NCBI RefSeq assembly: GCF_036669915.1
Contig: NC_089319.1
Span: 17,677,512-17,741,511 of the forward strand
Direction: 5' to 3'
Length of the DNA: 64,000 nucleotides
Source of the DNA: Pocillopora verrucosa
Lineage: Eukaryota > Cnidaria > Anthozoa > Scleractinia > Pocilloporidae
Shown here: positions 45,292 through 57,013 of the stretch, piece after piece
How positions within the stretch are numbered: position 1 is the first letter of the stretch
Layout of the letters: each line of letters begins with the position of its first letter
The notes under the pieces: model-generated
The model's input: the letters and a program-made list of their open reading frames with translations, nothing else
What the model was told of the DNA's origin: nothing
Databases searched by the model: none
Made by a program: the position numbers and the translations under genes

Positions 45292-47369
45292 CTAAACCTA
45301 CCAATCATGGAAATATAAGTTAGATTACCATTTTTTCTATTTAATGTTTACTACTGAAAAAAAGCTCTTTATATCTTATGTCTATTTATTTGATGAAAAC
45401 GGATCACAATTATTTATTTCGCACTTTATACTCTGTTAGCGACCACTGATCGCCCCTCTGTCCCCTCTTTTAATTCCCTCAAAATTCCCCTCCCCCCTCC
45501 CCAGCCGGTTTATAATGAATGGCCCCTCATACTTAACTGTAAAAAATCCAGATGATCAAGATGGGTAGCATTCTGAAGGAATCTCTTTGGAGCCTCTAGT
45601 GATCTATTTGACGGTAGTAAATTCATAAACAGAGTTAGTTAAGTAAGAAATGCTTTTTTCTTTGATAGGCGATTCCAATGGATGGTGATGACGATGGGGG
45701 AGGGGGCTGCATGCATGGAAAGAAGGAAAGAGGGGGCGTGAAGGGGGGGAGATGGCTTTCAATCACTTCATTCACGTCCTCTCTCCAGCACTTTGACGCC
45801 CAAATAACCGTCATTGTTAAGATCTCTCGAACAATCTCATCCCCTACACGATTTCATCCGTTATCCAGCCTTCTCTCGCATAAGGTAACCCATAGTATTT
45901 TCGTATCAGAAAAAAAAAATCGGTTTGGAATTGCTCTAGAAATTACCCTAGAAAAGGAAATTGGTTTCAAACTGATATTTGTCATACAAATTCAATCCCT
46001 AGCTGGAAGTTTTTTCGAGTAAAAAGTTTGGATCAGAGGAGGACAAGATATAACTAGTAGCCTTCCCCTGTTTGGATCTGAGTTTAATGGCCTCAAGCAA
46101 ATGAAACTGTGTTTCTCAAATAACGTTAATGAGGCCGCCTATTTGAACAATTTCCGTAATGATGTCGAAAATATTTTTACAGCTATTTAGCATGCAAATA
46201 ATTGTAAAAAAGAAAAATTGTGCCGACTGGTGCCACATTTTTTAATAAAAAGTCGAAGTTATTTATATTAAGGTGACAAGAACTATGCTAAGAAAGACAC
46301 AATCGGAGAAAAACTCCGTTTAAAAACTTCCGATATGAATGCAAATAGCTCAGTTTATACTTCAAGTTTTTCTTACGATTGATTGCATCATGTAATACAT
46401 TAGTTTACCTTCGTAAAATATGATGTTATTGGCTGATTATTGAGGCACAGAAGTCCGTTAGATTTATTATTTATACAGCATAAGTATCCAATTACTTGTG
46501 TATCGAGACAACTGCAAGTAGATGAATACGTAGTTAAAAATGTTAACACCGATCTATTTAATAAAAAAAAGCTTAAAGCTTAATTTCAGTTGTTCAATTT
46601 GGAATGTTCTCAAGGTTACTAGCTATTGAATGATAAAAATGAGGAAATATGTCAATACACTGGCTATTGCCCGTGCACAAATGAGTTTTTTTTTTTTCAA
46701 ATCGTTCTAACATTGGCGCCCTGTAAATATTGAATTAATTGCTCTCGAATTCTTCTGAAAGGTTACCATAGAATACCATCATCCATTGCTGGATGTTTTT
46801 TCTCTTTGACCTTTCTGCCTTCTTCGCCCAAATCTTCGCAGAATGCAAATTATGATATTTTCTTTACCTTTACAATAAATCTCCTGTCGTACACAAACTC
46901 ATTTCTCTCCCACACTCGTCAAATGGGAAGGTTTGCACAGTATCAGAATGAACAAAGGTTTCAGTAGATGATGACAGCGATCTCCTTTTACAATCTATTT
47001 TTACGTTCAGCCTCCTACCATTTTATTCAGTTACAATACACAGTATCTTCGTGGACAAATAGCTCTTTGTGGTTTATTGGTGTGCATTGCGTGCATATCT
47101 TGTTTTTCGCGTCCGGCCCCCCATTTTATTTAGGTACAAACACGGTATCATCGCGTGCAAAAAGCTCTTTTCGGTTTAATGGCTTTGCGTTGTGTTCATT
47201 GTAAAAACTTCACTTAATTCTCAAAATTTTAATATATCGAAGGCAAACTTACCTTCTAGTCTTGAGCGCCAACAAAACACGCCTTAAAACTAAAAAGCGT
47301 AGCAATCGGTTTTTCCAAGTAATGACAACCACATCTATCACCGTTCCAGTAATAGGTTGCAAATCTGGT

Positions 47370-47600
47370 TGAGTATCTTGTACACATATATTTGACCAGC
47401 TGAATCATCTTTGTGCCTCGGGGAGCCAATGAAAAATCGAATCGAAAACATGTGAACTTATGTGGAAGGGAAAACGCCAGTGAAGAAGTCACAAATTGTT
47501 CTAATTAAGCATCTGACTGGGGTTTAAGTGGCATCGCTAGATCTCTGGACCAATCACAGAAAGCGTATTGAAGTAAAATCATTGCAATCTCAAATTAAGT
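47370..47600. repeat. CCAATC-rich dispersed repeat (family C), diverged
   Basis: GGGGAGCCAATGAAAAATCG, then GGAAGGGAAAACGCCAG, AGCATCTGACTGGGGTTTAA and TCTGGACCAATCACAGAAAG follow the order of the family C elements. Confidence 0.5.
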
Positions 47601-47959
47601 TCGACACTTCATTAAAAACTTCTAGGAGTTAAAATCTGGTTCCTTTTTGTTTTTTGGGCTGCACCAAGGCATCAGTGCCTCAACAGGAGTAAGTTAAACA
47701 AACTGCATTTATCATATAAACTGCGGTGATTTACAAGTATTTCCAGCCCTGAGAAAATGTTGTAACGGAACAAGTGTAAAATTACGATAATTGTTTATGT
47801 GTGTTTGATATCACCAATCAGCTGCTGACACGTCACTCGCCTTTCGCGCCACCCTGTCAGGTTGATAAATGAATGTCAAAGCGTTCACCATTCTCAATCG
47901 AAGGTCGTTTATAGAATTTCCCTGTTAGTAAGGGCCTATGGTGTTTATATCATGAACAA

Positions 47960-48130
47960 AACAATACATGGTTGCTCGTAGATATGGAATTTCTTTTCCC
48001 TTCAACACGATATCTCACCCGTTCGCTGTTCTCACTCGTGACATATCCAATTGAACACTCGAAGAGAAACTCCATATCTACGCTCGCCCGTGTATCATCC
48101 TCTATGCACTTACTGGTTTCCATGTTCTTT
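47960..48130. repeat. Foldback dispersed repeat (family G)
   Basis: GCTCGTAGATATGGAATTTC (about 47974) and, about 75 bp later, GAAACTCCATATCTACGCTC (about 48066) are inverted copies. The right flank GCCCGTGTATCATCCTCTAT is text I associate with a palindromic anthozoan repeat. Confidence 0.6.
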
Positions 48131-48250
48131 ATATTTCATGTTGCTGAAGCTTTTTTTCGATACTCTAGGCTGTTTAGAGAAAGAATCTTCTCGCTCGATG
48201 AGCTCTAAACTTAGGACCTTATATCCTTCGATGATGCCGTGTAAGTATGC

Positions 48251-48281
48251 GTCTAGTACCCGAAAAGTCCGGGTACTAGAC
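48251..48281. repeat. Perfect 12-bp inverted repeat with 7-nt loop
   Basis: GTCTAGTACCCG, loop AAAAGTC, then CGGGTACTAGAC. All 12 bp pair. No gene boundary known here. Confidence 0.95.
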
Positions 48282-48981
48282 ATCTTTTCCTCGTGCACCA
48301 ACAAAAATTATAAAGCTGATTTTGCCTACCCTATTGCTGGGCTATTAGCAGAAAGAGGTAAACTCCCTGCGCTAAGCCAGAGGTTCTGAGAGTTTGCGCC
48401 TCGAAGGGATTTATTTTCGAACTTACTGGGCAGCCCACAGCTGCTGCAACTGTAACTATGACGGTCTTATCGTTCAAAGTCCACCACGATAAATTATTGA
48501 CAAATTTTCGTTTAAAAATCTCCTGATCTCACATGACTAGAGCCGATACTTTCGAGACTTAATGGGGAAGGCAATAAGACAAACAATTGAGATCTATGTA
48601 AACAACCAACTCGGAAAGCAAATATTCCTTGATAAACCCTTGGGAAAGAATGAGAAAAATAATTTATTGCAATAATACAATTGTATATTTTTAGTTAGTC
48701 CTGGCCAAGGTCAGCATCATAAATTCCCAAAGATATAAACTGTGGTGACTAATAGACCCTGAAATACAAACAATTGATTAAAATACCAAAACATGACATT
48801 TTTAGAAATCCGTTGCATGAGCTCTGCGTCCTCTTTCTGCGCCGTGAAAAAAGCATCATATCGTCACCGACAGAAACCACTATAAAAAAAGAGCAAAAAT
48901 TTAGTTAAGTGAAAGAAAATAAAAGAAAGAAAAAAAGGAACGAGGTCAGATGAGGACGAATAGGATTCACATGGATTTCAA

Positions 48982-49172
48982 GAGGGACTCAATGGTGACA
49001 ACCGTTACCTGTAAAACGCCATAAAGGCGTAGTCTTTGGACGTAAAGTTGATAAATCTTACTGGAGGTCGTAAAGAAAGTAAACTCAAAAAAATTAATTA
49101 ACCGTCAGTCGTATAATTGGCAAAATCTTCACCGTTAGCTGATAAAAGCCATCATCTCATTGAGATCCTCTT
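48982..49172. repeat. MITE-like element, CTCAATGGGG family, copy 3
   Basis: Left end GAGGGACTCAATGGTGACA, interior CCGTTACCTGTAAAACGCC, AACCGTCAGTCGTATAATTG and CACCGTTAGCTGATAAAAGC, right end CATCTCATTGAGATCCTC. Same plan and length class as the copies at 12946 and 37203. Confidence 0.7.
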
Positions 49173-50803
49173 GCAAATGTAAAACTTGAATAACTCGAGC
49201 TTAATTCTTTAGCTGCTGCTATCAAAACCTTAAACATAACAGGCGTAAATACTTCAAGATTATTGACCTTGACTGGACCACGTCTAAGTCAAACACCGAA
49301 TATTATTATTATAAGATCATAATTTTACTTGAGTGACCCCGTGGATATTGACTGGTCGGAGCAAAACAAAAAAAAAACAGCTCCCTTCACATTTTTATTT
49401 TGTTTGTAAGCGGAAATCAAGTGAACCTAATCACATTTTCTATGGGCGCGGCTTCTGAAGAAGACTTTGACATCCATAACCAGAAAGCGATATTTTGAGC
49501 TGATTCTAGAAGTCTCGAAAAAAAACTTTTCCAATTACCTGATATGGCACTGCGCATAAAAATTAGTTACATGACCGTAGCGGAATCTTCGATTACAGTC
49601 GAGTCATCTTGATTCGTCTGTATTCACCGATGGTGATGATAAAGAAACCAAAACAATTAAGATGTTTATACCATTCGCTATCTTTAAGGGCGTTGCAAAG
49701 ATTGGGGGTTTTCACAAGGCTTGTAACCCCCCTCTGTCATGGGATAGAAATTAATAATTTATTATAACAGAACATTTCAGTATGTTTATGTTGAGCAATT
49801 CTGCCGTCTCCTTTGCTTGCCTGGAATTTGTTGCCAAGACTTCTAACTATGCGACTAAATCAGAGACCATTTTTAGAGGAATTTCTCCACGCTTCGACAA
49901 AAAATCCAGTACAGTATTGTGAAGCATTTTATTTTCTGCAGACAGACACTACATTATTGAATGAACAGTACAGAGACGTTCTGTAGAAATCATAACAAGA
50001 TTGGCACTAAATCTGAGCTTCGATGATCAACTATGAAAACCTCGTCTTTGAGGGTTACAATTATTTATTAGCTAACAGCTATAGCTAGCGCTCAAAAACA
50101 AATTTCATCGCAAGGTCTAGCGGTAAATTCATACTTTCCACTGACAACAAATTATGTATGCAGCCACAAAATTTCGCAACACATCATCAATATTAATGTA
50201 CTTTCCTTCTAAAACTGATAAAGATTTATAAAAGTGTTCTAGCAAAGTCATTTTTTAAAATAGCATTTAGATTACATCATTCCTTTTAATCGACCGCAAG
50301 ACATAAACGCATGATAATTTTCTTTGGAAACACAACTAGGGCACAGAAGCCCAAGTAAACGTTGAGAAAATGATTCATCAAACTTACCAATGCTAATGTG
50401 AACTCTAAGTGTAAATTTAAAATTTTGAATACATTAGGTACAAAATTCAATTATCTATCTTATGTTGTTGTACCAATAAAAGCTTAAAAATGATTTACTT
50501 GACGGTGATAAATCATGTCATTAAAAGTAGGATATGTCAATATGCGATTTTGTCATCGAAGTGCAAAGTTCAGTTCACCGGGTCTGCTTCCTATCGATCT
50601 TTTGCTAAAATGTAAACATTTTCCATCTGTTCCTGAAGCTTCTTTCATCTCCCACGAATTGGTTCGAAATTCAACTCCATCCACTGAGATCCAGTTTCGT
50701 CACCGTTGTGAAATGCGTTTACCCACGCTTCATCTGATGGCCAAATATGGTCACGATTCCACAGCAATATCAACGTAGACTCGAAATGAAAACTCGTTTC
50801 AAT

Positions 50804-51265
50804 TCAGACCCATGCTTCTTCCTGTTGGGCCAGCTGATCCCTCATTTGCTTCTGGTACAACGCTAAAAGTTCATTCCATCGATTGTTGCTCTGTTGATCG
50901 AACATTTCCAAGCTGTCGCTTCGGCTTCTTAGTCTTTCCAATTGATGCGACAGGATATTCACTCCGGTGCGAATCAGCATCGAATTCACGTCGTTAAAAC
51001 TTCTTGTCAAAGTTTGAGTCGCTTTTAGAGGCAAGCGCTTGTTCACCGAAACGCTTCTTGAACGTAACATTCTTACTCGCCGATCGAAGGACCTCATTCC
51101 TGAAACATCCCGGGGCCTCCTGATCATAGAGTCGGGAGAGAAATAAATAACTTCCTCCAAATCCGTTGACCAATGCACTTTTTTTCGTTCTGCTAACGGC
51201 ATTTTCTTCTCTATCAGAGAAAGTCTGGAAGGCCTACCCGGCAAGGATAATGATCTTCTTGACAT
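50804..51265 (-). CDS. Small protein with KVHW PP1-docking-like motif (paralogue 1)
   Basis: 153 residues, intronless, ATG at 51265-51263 (AAAATGTCAAG). The frame is open upstream but without an earlier ATG. It is Arg/Ser-rich and probably largely disordered. Residues about 26-42 read AERKKVHWSTDLEEVIYFSP, a basic-K-V-x-W motif followed six residues on by a hydrophobic pair. This fits the RVxF plus phi-phi arrangement by which many regulators bind protein phosphatase 1. The same block occurs in the plus-strand gene at 56591-57013 (KVRWS, LEEVHYF). The two also share a later helix (NRWNELLALY versus NKYWDELFELY) and a preceding hydrophobic segment. I recognise no named family. The PP1 role is inference from the motif. 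A TATA-like TATTAAAAG and a CCAAT box lie upstream. Confidence 0.75.
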   Translation of the reverse strand: MSRRSLSLPGRPSRLSLIEKKMPLAERKKVHWSTDLEEVIYFSPDSMIRRPRDVSGMRSFDRRVRMLRSRSVSVNKRLPLKATQTLTRSFNDVNSMLIRTGVNILSHQLERLRSRSDSLEMFDQQSNNRWNELLALYQKQMRDQLAQQEEAWV

Positions 51266-51376
51266 TTTAGCGAAACAATTTCCCCGCTGATTCTCACTGA
51301 TCTTCGTTCGCGACGCGTCTGCGCTCGTCAACTGGGCACGCCGTAGTTTGTTCTCTGTTTATCAGCAACGGAGCTG

Positions 51377-51385
51377 CTTTTAATA
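51377..51385 (-). promoter_or_regulatory. TATA-like box of paralogue 1
   Basis: TATTAAAAG on the minus strand, about 115 bp before the ATG. A CCAAT box (GAGCCAATGG on the minus strand, near 51408-51417) lies about 30 bp further upstream. Predicted, not measured. Confidence 0.4.
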
Positions 51386-54300
51386 AGCCGTAATCTGCCT
51401 AATTTCCATTGGCTCGTGTGTGGTTGGCGTATCACAAATCGGCTCGCCCCCGAGCGCTAAAAATAGTATTGTTAACTTCCCGCAGGAAAAGAATCACGCT
51501 TCTGTTTTTTTTAAGTTGTCAAGTCTCATTTTACAATGCTTTATATTGAGATTAGAAGAGAAAAATAAATATTCTGTTACTTTCAATAACAATTAACTCC
51601 CTCTGATTAAATATGTGAACCGTTTTGTATTCTTGCACTCGTCAAATTCTACAGGCGTTAAATACATCGATAGCTCAATTCCTCTCCCACATTCATATAT
51701 TGACGATATACTTTTTATTCAGGGAAATAAGAAAAAAAACGGGCTAAGAAATATAGAGTGTGGATCAACATTTATTTTCTCAAAAGCCAGGATAAAAGAT
51801 CTAATACGGCCTTATAATCGTGACACATCAGAAACATCTCTTGATCTTATCGCTCAAAAAAGTAAATACGCCGCGGTTGCCACTGCAATGAAACATTCAT
51901 GAATAACAAAAATATTATTCGTTGGCGTGGTTTCGGCATTTTAGCCACGAAAATTCAAGCAAAGTCACGTATAAGCGAACCACCCCAAAAAAACCAATCA
52001 TTCTGGAATTATCAACTTACAGAGTACGTATGAGTCATCAATGCACGTGGCGTAAATGGAAATACATTTCTCTTTAAATGTGATAATTATGGAATCAGAC
52101 GTTTGCATAGTCACGTTTTTGAAAAGAACAGTAAGTTTTGCTTTTTAAAAAAATCGAATTATAACCTTTTCCTGGGAAAGTTAAGCCTTATTCTGATTTC
52201 AAAGCTTATATTATATCATTGAGTCAATGCATCTTTGCTCCTTCTGCACGCCTTTCAAATCGATCGTTCCTAATCAATTCTTTTAAACCATTTTATGACA
52301 CTGCACTTCCTTAAACGCGTTTGGGGAGCCAAGGCGCCACCTATGCATACCTATTGAAAGAAAAAATATATATTTATTACTCGAAATAACACGGAGTTAA
52401 ACCATAAACAAAATGAAAGGGAAACTCGATTCTTTACACATGGATGCGAGTCAAGACTTCCTGTTTATTCTGTACATATATCAGATGTCGTTTATCTGCA
52501 TATATTTTCTTAATTTCGATGTTCTTTTGGAGAGGTGTATGTCCACGGCAAGTTTTTTTCGCCAGCCTTTCCACTCTTTAAACCAACTGTAGCAAAAACT
52601 ACATTTTCAAGTTGGCATGGCTGTATTTCTATTATAGGATTTGTGCAAAAAGGTGCCTCAAAATAAAGAGACTTCAATTTATCATTGGATCACGTCACCG
52701 GAGGAAACGCTGAGCACTCCACGCTGCAACAAGAGACGGTGAGAACCGTGCCACAAAACTTTATTCTATTGTCTCTTCTTCTCAATTTTCTGGTAATGTC
52801 TCTTGAAGTGCTGCTTCAACCCACTCTAGTCTCAGTCGATCACGTTTGCACGTGTTGTCTTTAAAATGCCACGTGCTTATGTATAATAGCTTCCTTGAAG
52901 ACATGTTTTGGTTTAGACCGACGTCACCCATCTTTAAAGGTCGAAGAAATAATTGGACGTAACCGCAAACCCAATCCTAGAAGTATCAGGAGAATTCGTT
53001 CTTATGATACAGCAGGTGTGATACGAGCGCGCAGATCAATATGTTGCGTTGACAACGAACCGTGGGCTCCATCTTACGTACACTGAATGTTGTATGATTG
53101 ACAGGGGTGGTCAAAGAACCTCCGCACTTCTCGCAAACTGAAACACTCATTTGCCTGGTTTCTTTGCCTGCGTCTCTGTTGGCTCATTTTGTTGTCGAGT
53201 TCCAGCCTGCCTTAACAAATTAGCCGCAAAAAAAGGAAAAAGAGCGTTAAACAAAGAGACCCTGTCACTGCAAGGCAAACATCTTGTGAGAAGCTGTGGA
53301 ATAGCCTCTGTGACCCAAACAGACGCGTAATGACAAAAAAATTGTACAATGCATAATGCGTAATTAATTCTCTCTGTGATTGGTCTGGATAAACTTCCGC
53401 CACTGTCTTAACCAATAGGGTAGAAGCGACTTGGTCTCCTGCGTTTTCCCCCGCTTCAGTCAGTTTACCTGCTTCTGCTTTGAGTTCTCAATGTCTGCTT
53501 GTGATATTTTTTTTTGTTCTACTCGGTCGTTTTGATTACTACATTTCGAAAAGCATTTTAAACTCTGGCAAGAGACGGTTAAGCCAAGAGATATCGTCGT
53601 CACCCCAGGAGTGAGAACGCCGAAATTTCTCTTTGCAATCATGATATCAGAACAATATCAAGCAGATAGCAGATGGAATGTAGAAAAACAAAACAAATAG
53701 AAGGTTTAAGTTAATTTCACACCAATTCTAAAAATTAAGGTTAATTTAAAGGTATTACAGACGATAAGGAAAATCAGTCTTGAGATCTTGGAATTGAAAG
53801 GGTTATTTTAAGATCACTCTCATTTTCCGAGATGCCAGGAGAACATGAATTCTCGTGTCTCAAATTTTGCCCACAAATCCATAAATACTCTTTTTATTTA
53901 AGATATTAGTTTTAGATCGTACACGTCATATATTAATCAAAAAGCGTGATGGTAGGCAAAGGCAATCGATTAATTTCAACAATTCGTCAGTTTTTTCTAG
54001 CATTCTTCGAAGCAATTTTGAATAATAATCTTTTTTTTTATTCGTTGGGCTCTTATTAGCATTGATGAAAACTAGAAAAAAGACTATGAATGCATATTTT
54101 GATAGAAAACAGTTTCTGTCACTCATGATGGAAGTCTTAGGTGGTGATCTTTCACTTTATCGTGTTAATACTACACTTTAATTAGGGCCAGACAGCATTT
54201 TCTATTAGTTTACCGGCGTAAAACTGAAAGAACACGAAAAAACTGTGGTATGAATCACAAGGCTCACAAAAGTCAGTTTTCCAACAAGTTATTAGCTCAC

Positions 54301-56507
54301 CAAACGAAATTTTTTTATAAGTCAGGGAGATACATGACGTACATTATTAAATTTTGAATAACTGAGATATTTCTTGCACTTAGATATTCTTGGACAAACA
54401 TCTCAAAGCCATTTACATTATTTTTTTGCGTTTGCAAAAGCTAGGGTTGAATAAATTATGCTTTAAGATTTGAGCAATACACTTTTGAGGGTCGTCCCCT
54501 GAAAATGTGGCATTATGCCGAAAACTATGCTCAAAATTTTTCCTCATGTCCAATCAAAAATAATGATAACAATAATAATAGTCTTTATTAATTCATAAGA
54601 TAAAACTGCATGTCTTATTTTACAAAACTTCCCATTTAGAACTAAGTTATATTTTACGTCCTAATTACAAATCTAAATTATTTTTTAATATTTACAAAAT
54701 TCCAGTTACAAAGTTAGGTCATACCTAAAACTAAGGCGATTAAAATAGGAGTTCTTCACTCGATTTGCGTTTAAGTTTGCCGGTGACAAGGTTTGTGTTA
54801 CTCTGGGCTCAATTTACTAATTCAAAATAATAGCTTTTAAGTGCCGCTCAACTTATCTGCTCCCCACCAATCTAATTTCGGTAAAGAAGGTTCAATGTTA
54901 ACATTTTTATCTCAGTCTTGTTGAAGGAATCGCCGAATTTTTTTAACCTTCATTAATTATACCGGCATCATGCTCCATGTTCTGACTTCAGCATTTATCT
55001 GCCCAAAACTATGCCGCCATAATTTATCTGACCCTAACAAAAGCAATAAAATGTATACCTTTTATTAGTTTATTCCAATAATAACATGAGTTCTGTTGCG
55101 ATCTCTTATTTAAATCTTGCTAAACTTGTGTCATAATAACACGTTTCGATGACAGGCCTTCAAATTATTAATTTGAAAGAAGGCAACTTGATCACCAATT
55201 CGTTGTGGTATTACTTAGTGGACACCGGAAGCAAGAGAAACGCGCATTGGGAAAAGTTCCAGGGTCGCAAGCGAAGAGTGAACACGGAATTTTTTTAGCG
55301 GAAGTCGAATTCTACAGTTACCATCTAATTTACAAGTAACTTGAACACAAGGTAGTCACAAAAAACCCTCAACCATGAAATGATAAATAAAAACCCCAAT
55401 TTTCCAGCATTTTGAGAAATGAAAATATAGCGACAGGTAAATATTAATTAGGGAAGGCGATTTGAAATTAATTATCTAAGGGTGTAGGTGGGTGCTTTTC
55501 AATGAGGAGACGAGACAAGATGTAATTTCTTCTTAGAAAAATAAGGACATGAATATCAACTAAAAATAGAATTATGATGTAATTGTTTTGAGTTCGAAGG
55601 ACAAAACACGCGAAATTTCTGCGAAATAAAGAATAAAATGTCTGAAATTTTTACGAATATCATGCAAACATAACGAAAATATTTCACACAGACAGAAGAA
55701 GAGAAGCCTATTGGAGATATTCCTTGCACAAAAGAGCATAAAGTTTAATAATATCCGGACTTTGTTTCGAAATGAAGCCTGCGCCGATGGGAATCTGAAT
55801 AAAAATAGTTCAAATGTCGGTATAACAGATCGAGATATAACTGTCCATAAGAGGACTTTTCAAGGTGTGAAGTGGTCGGTAACTGTAAAGAATCAAGACT
55901 TGCTATTAACATTTACTATTATGACCGCTTTAATAGTAACGCCTGTTTCCAAGAAAGGATGAACACATATGCAAAACGGAAGAGTTAGGCCAATCGCATA
56001 TCGCTCTAAAATTAAAGTTGAAAATTATGCGAACTTTAACTGATGTACTACAGCAACAATAATTAAATATAAGCTGTTTCTCTAAGATGCGGGTAAAGTC
56101 GTATTGAGTGAGTAAGCCAGATATTTTAAGTCGTATAATTTTGTAAGATAAAAGTTTTATTTTGGCGGAACAAAAAATAAAACAATTTTTTTCGGTAATG
56201 TCAAAATTTAAAGTTCATTTGTGCATGTTAAGTTGCATGTCTTTATTTGTGGGCGCTATGCTAGCGTCATTACTACGAGGTCTTCCGGTGACCGAGCAGG
56301 TGCAAAGGAAGAACTCTCAATGGTCCTATCCGTGTTTTTAAAATTATTTGTCCGTTATTTGTGGCGAGAACAAACGATCTGTCTTTAAAAAGCCATTCAC
56401 TCAAATTGTTTATTAATAGCATCCAATAGGATTTGAGTAACATAGTGAACGTACGATTGAAACCTAAACCGCTGTGCTTACATTTAAAAGTGATCGATCG
56501 TATTGAT

Positions 56508-56516
56508 GTATATTTA
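56508..56516 (+). promoter_or_regulatory. TATA-like box of paralogue 2
   Basis: GTATATTTA lies about 80 bp before the ATG at 56591, with an initiator-like TCACCTAAC about 25 bp downstream. Predicted by eye. Confidence 0.4.
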
Positions 56517-56590
56517 GTCCCTCGGCGATCACCTAACAGTTGAAGCCCTACTTAGCAAACTCTCATTTCAAAAGACGATTATCAATCACA

Positions 56591-57013
56591 ATGGAGTTAC
56601 CAAAGCAAGAGGCCGAAGAACTTCAAAGCAAGGAACAAGAGGATGATTTTTCAGAGAAGCCCAGAAAAGTTCGATGGTCACTCGAGCTGGAAGAGGTACA
56701 CTATTTTGTTCCATTGCCGCAAAAGAAAGACAGCCGATGGAAGAAGACTATTAAGTGCATCAAAGAAAAGGCGCTTGATTGGAAACACAACCCACTCATG
56801 ATACTTGGAGACCTACATGATCGTAATAACTTGCACCTTCTTCACAATGGTCTTGTATTTCTGACAAGAAAGGTGAACAACCGTTCAGATAAGGTGGATT
56901 GTGAAGACATCCACGACATCAACAAATACTGGGATGAATTGTTTGAACTGTATTCAACGCGCGAAGTGGTGTCTTGCGACGAAAATGACAGGCGGAACTC
57001 CAAGTTCGCCTGA
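56591..57013 (+). CDS. Small protein with KVRW PP1-docking-like motif (paralogue 2)
   Basis: 140 residues, intronless, ATG in the context ATCACAATGGAG. The N-terminus is acidic (residues 1-24, many E and Q). Then EKPRKVRWSLELEEVHYFVP (about 22-41) gives a K-V-x-W motif, a following Ser and a hydrophobic V-H/Y-F pair, as in RVxF plus phi-phi PP1 docking sites. The basic stretch SRWKKTIKCIKEK follows, then HLLHNGLVFLTRKVNN and the likely helix INKYWDELFELYS. The product is paralogous to the minus-strand gene at 50804-51265 but more acidic at the start. Being short, intronless and TATA-driven fits an inducible gene, though expression is unknown. No established family was recognised; PP1 binding is inference from the motif. 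Confidence 0.75.
   Translation: MELPKQEAEELQSKEQEDDFSEKPRKVRWSLELEEVHYFVPLPQKKDSRWKKTIKCIKEKALDWKHNPLMILGDLHDRNNLHLLHNGLVFLTRKVNNRSDKVDCEDIHDINKYWDELFELYSTREVVSCDENDRRNSKFA

Larger units (their letters stand above)
45292..50803. other. Spacer upstream of the cysteine-module gene
   Basis: Must contain the missing first exon(s) and promoter of the minus-strand cysteine-module gene, which I could not fix. Otherwise it holds a C-run repeat (45425-45540), a CCAATC repeat fragment (47370-47600), a foldback repeat (about 47960-48130), a perfect hairpin (48251-48281) and a MITE (48982-49172). The 49.2-50.5 kb part is plain AT-rich sequence. Confidence 0.55.
51266..56590. other. Spacer between the two PP1-motif paralogues
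   Basis: AT-rich. Divergent promoters of the two small genes lie at either end. A partial CCAATC-type repeat is near 53350-53450. Short open frames here (for example at 51615-51902 and 55711-55962) have no recognisable similarity or splice context. The 53.7-56.4 kb part shows nothing beyond AT-rich text. Confidence 0.55.

Noticed and set aside
46409..46511. Possible minus-strand exon with acceptor CTACTTGCAG and donor GTAAAC
   Set aside because: Open and cysteine-bearing, but its phases (2 to 0) do not join the next cysteine-module exon, and the donor is weak.
47256..47492. Open frame next to a GTAAGT donor, considered as the signal-peptide exon of the cysteine-module gene
   Set aside because: No Met plus hydrophobic stretch in the frame that would match the phase-1 junction; overlaps a repeat.
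48051..48389. 112-codon open frame around the hairpin
   Set aside because: Part of it is foldback repeat and no protein family is recognisable.
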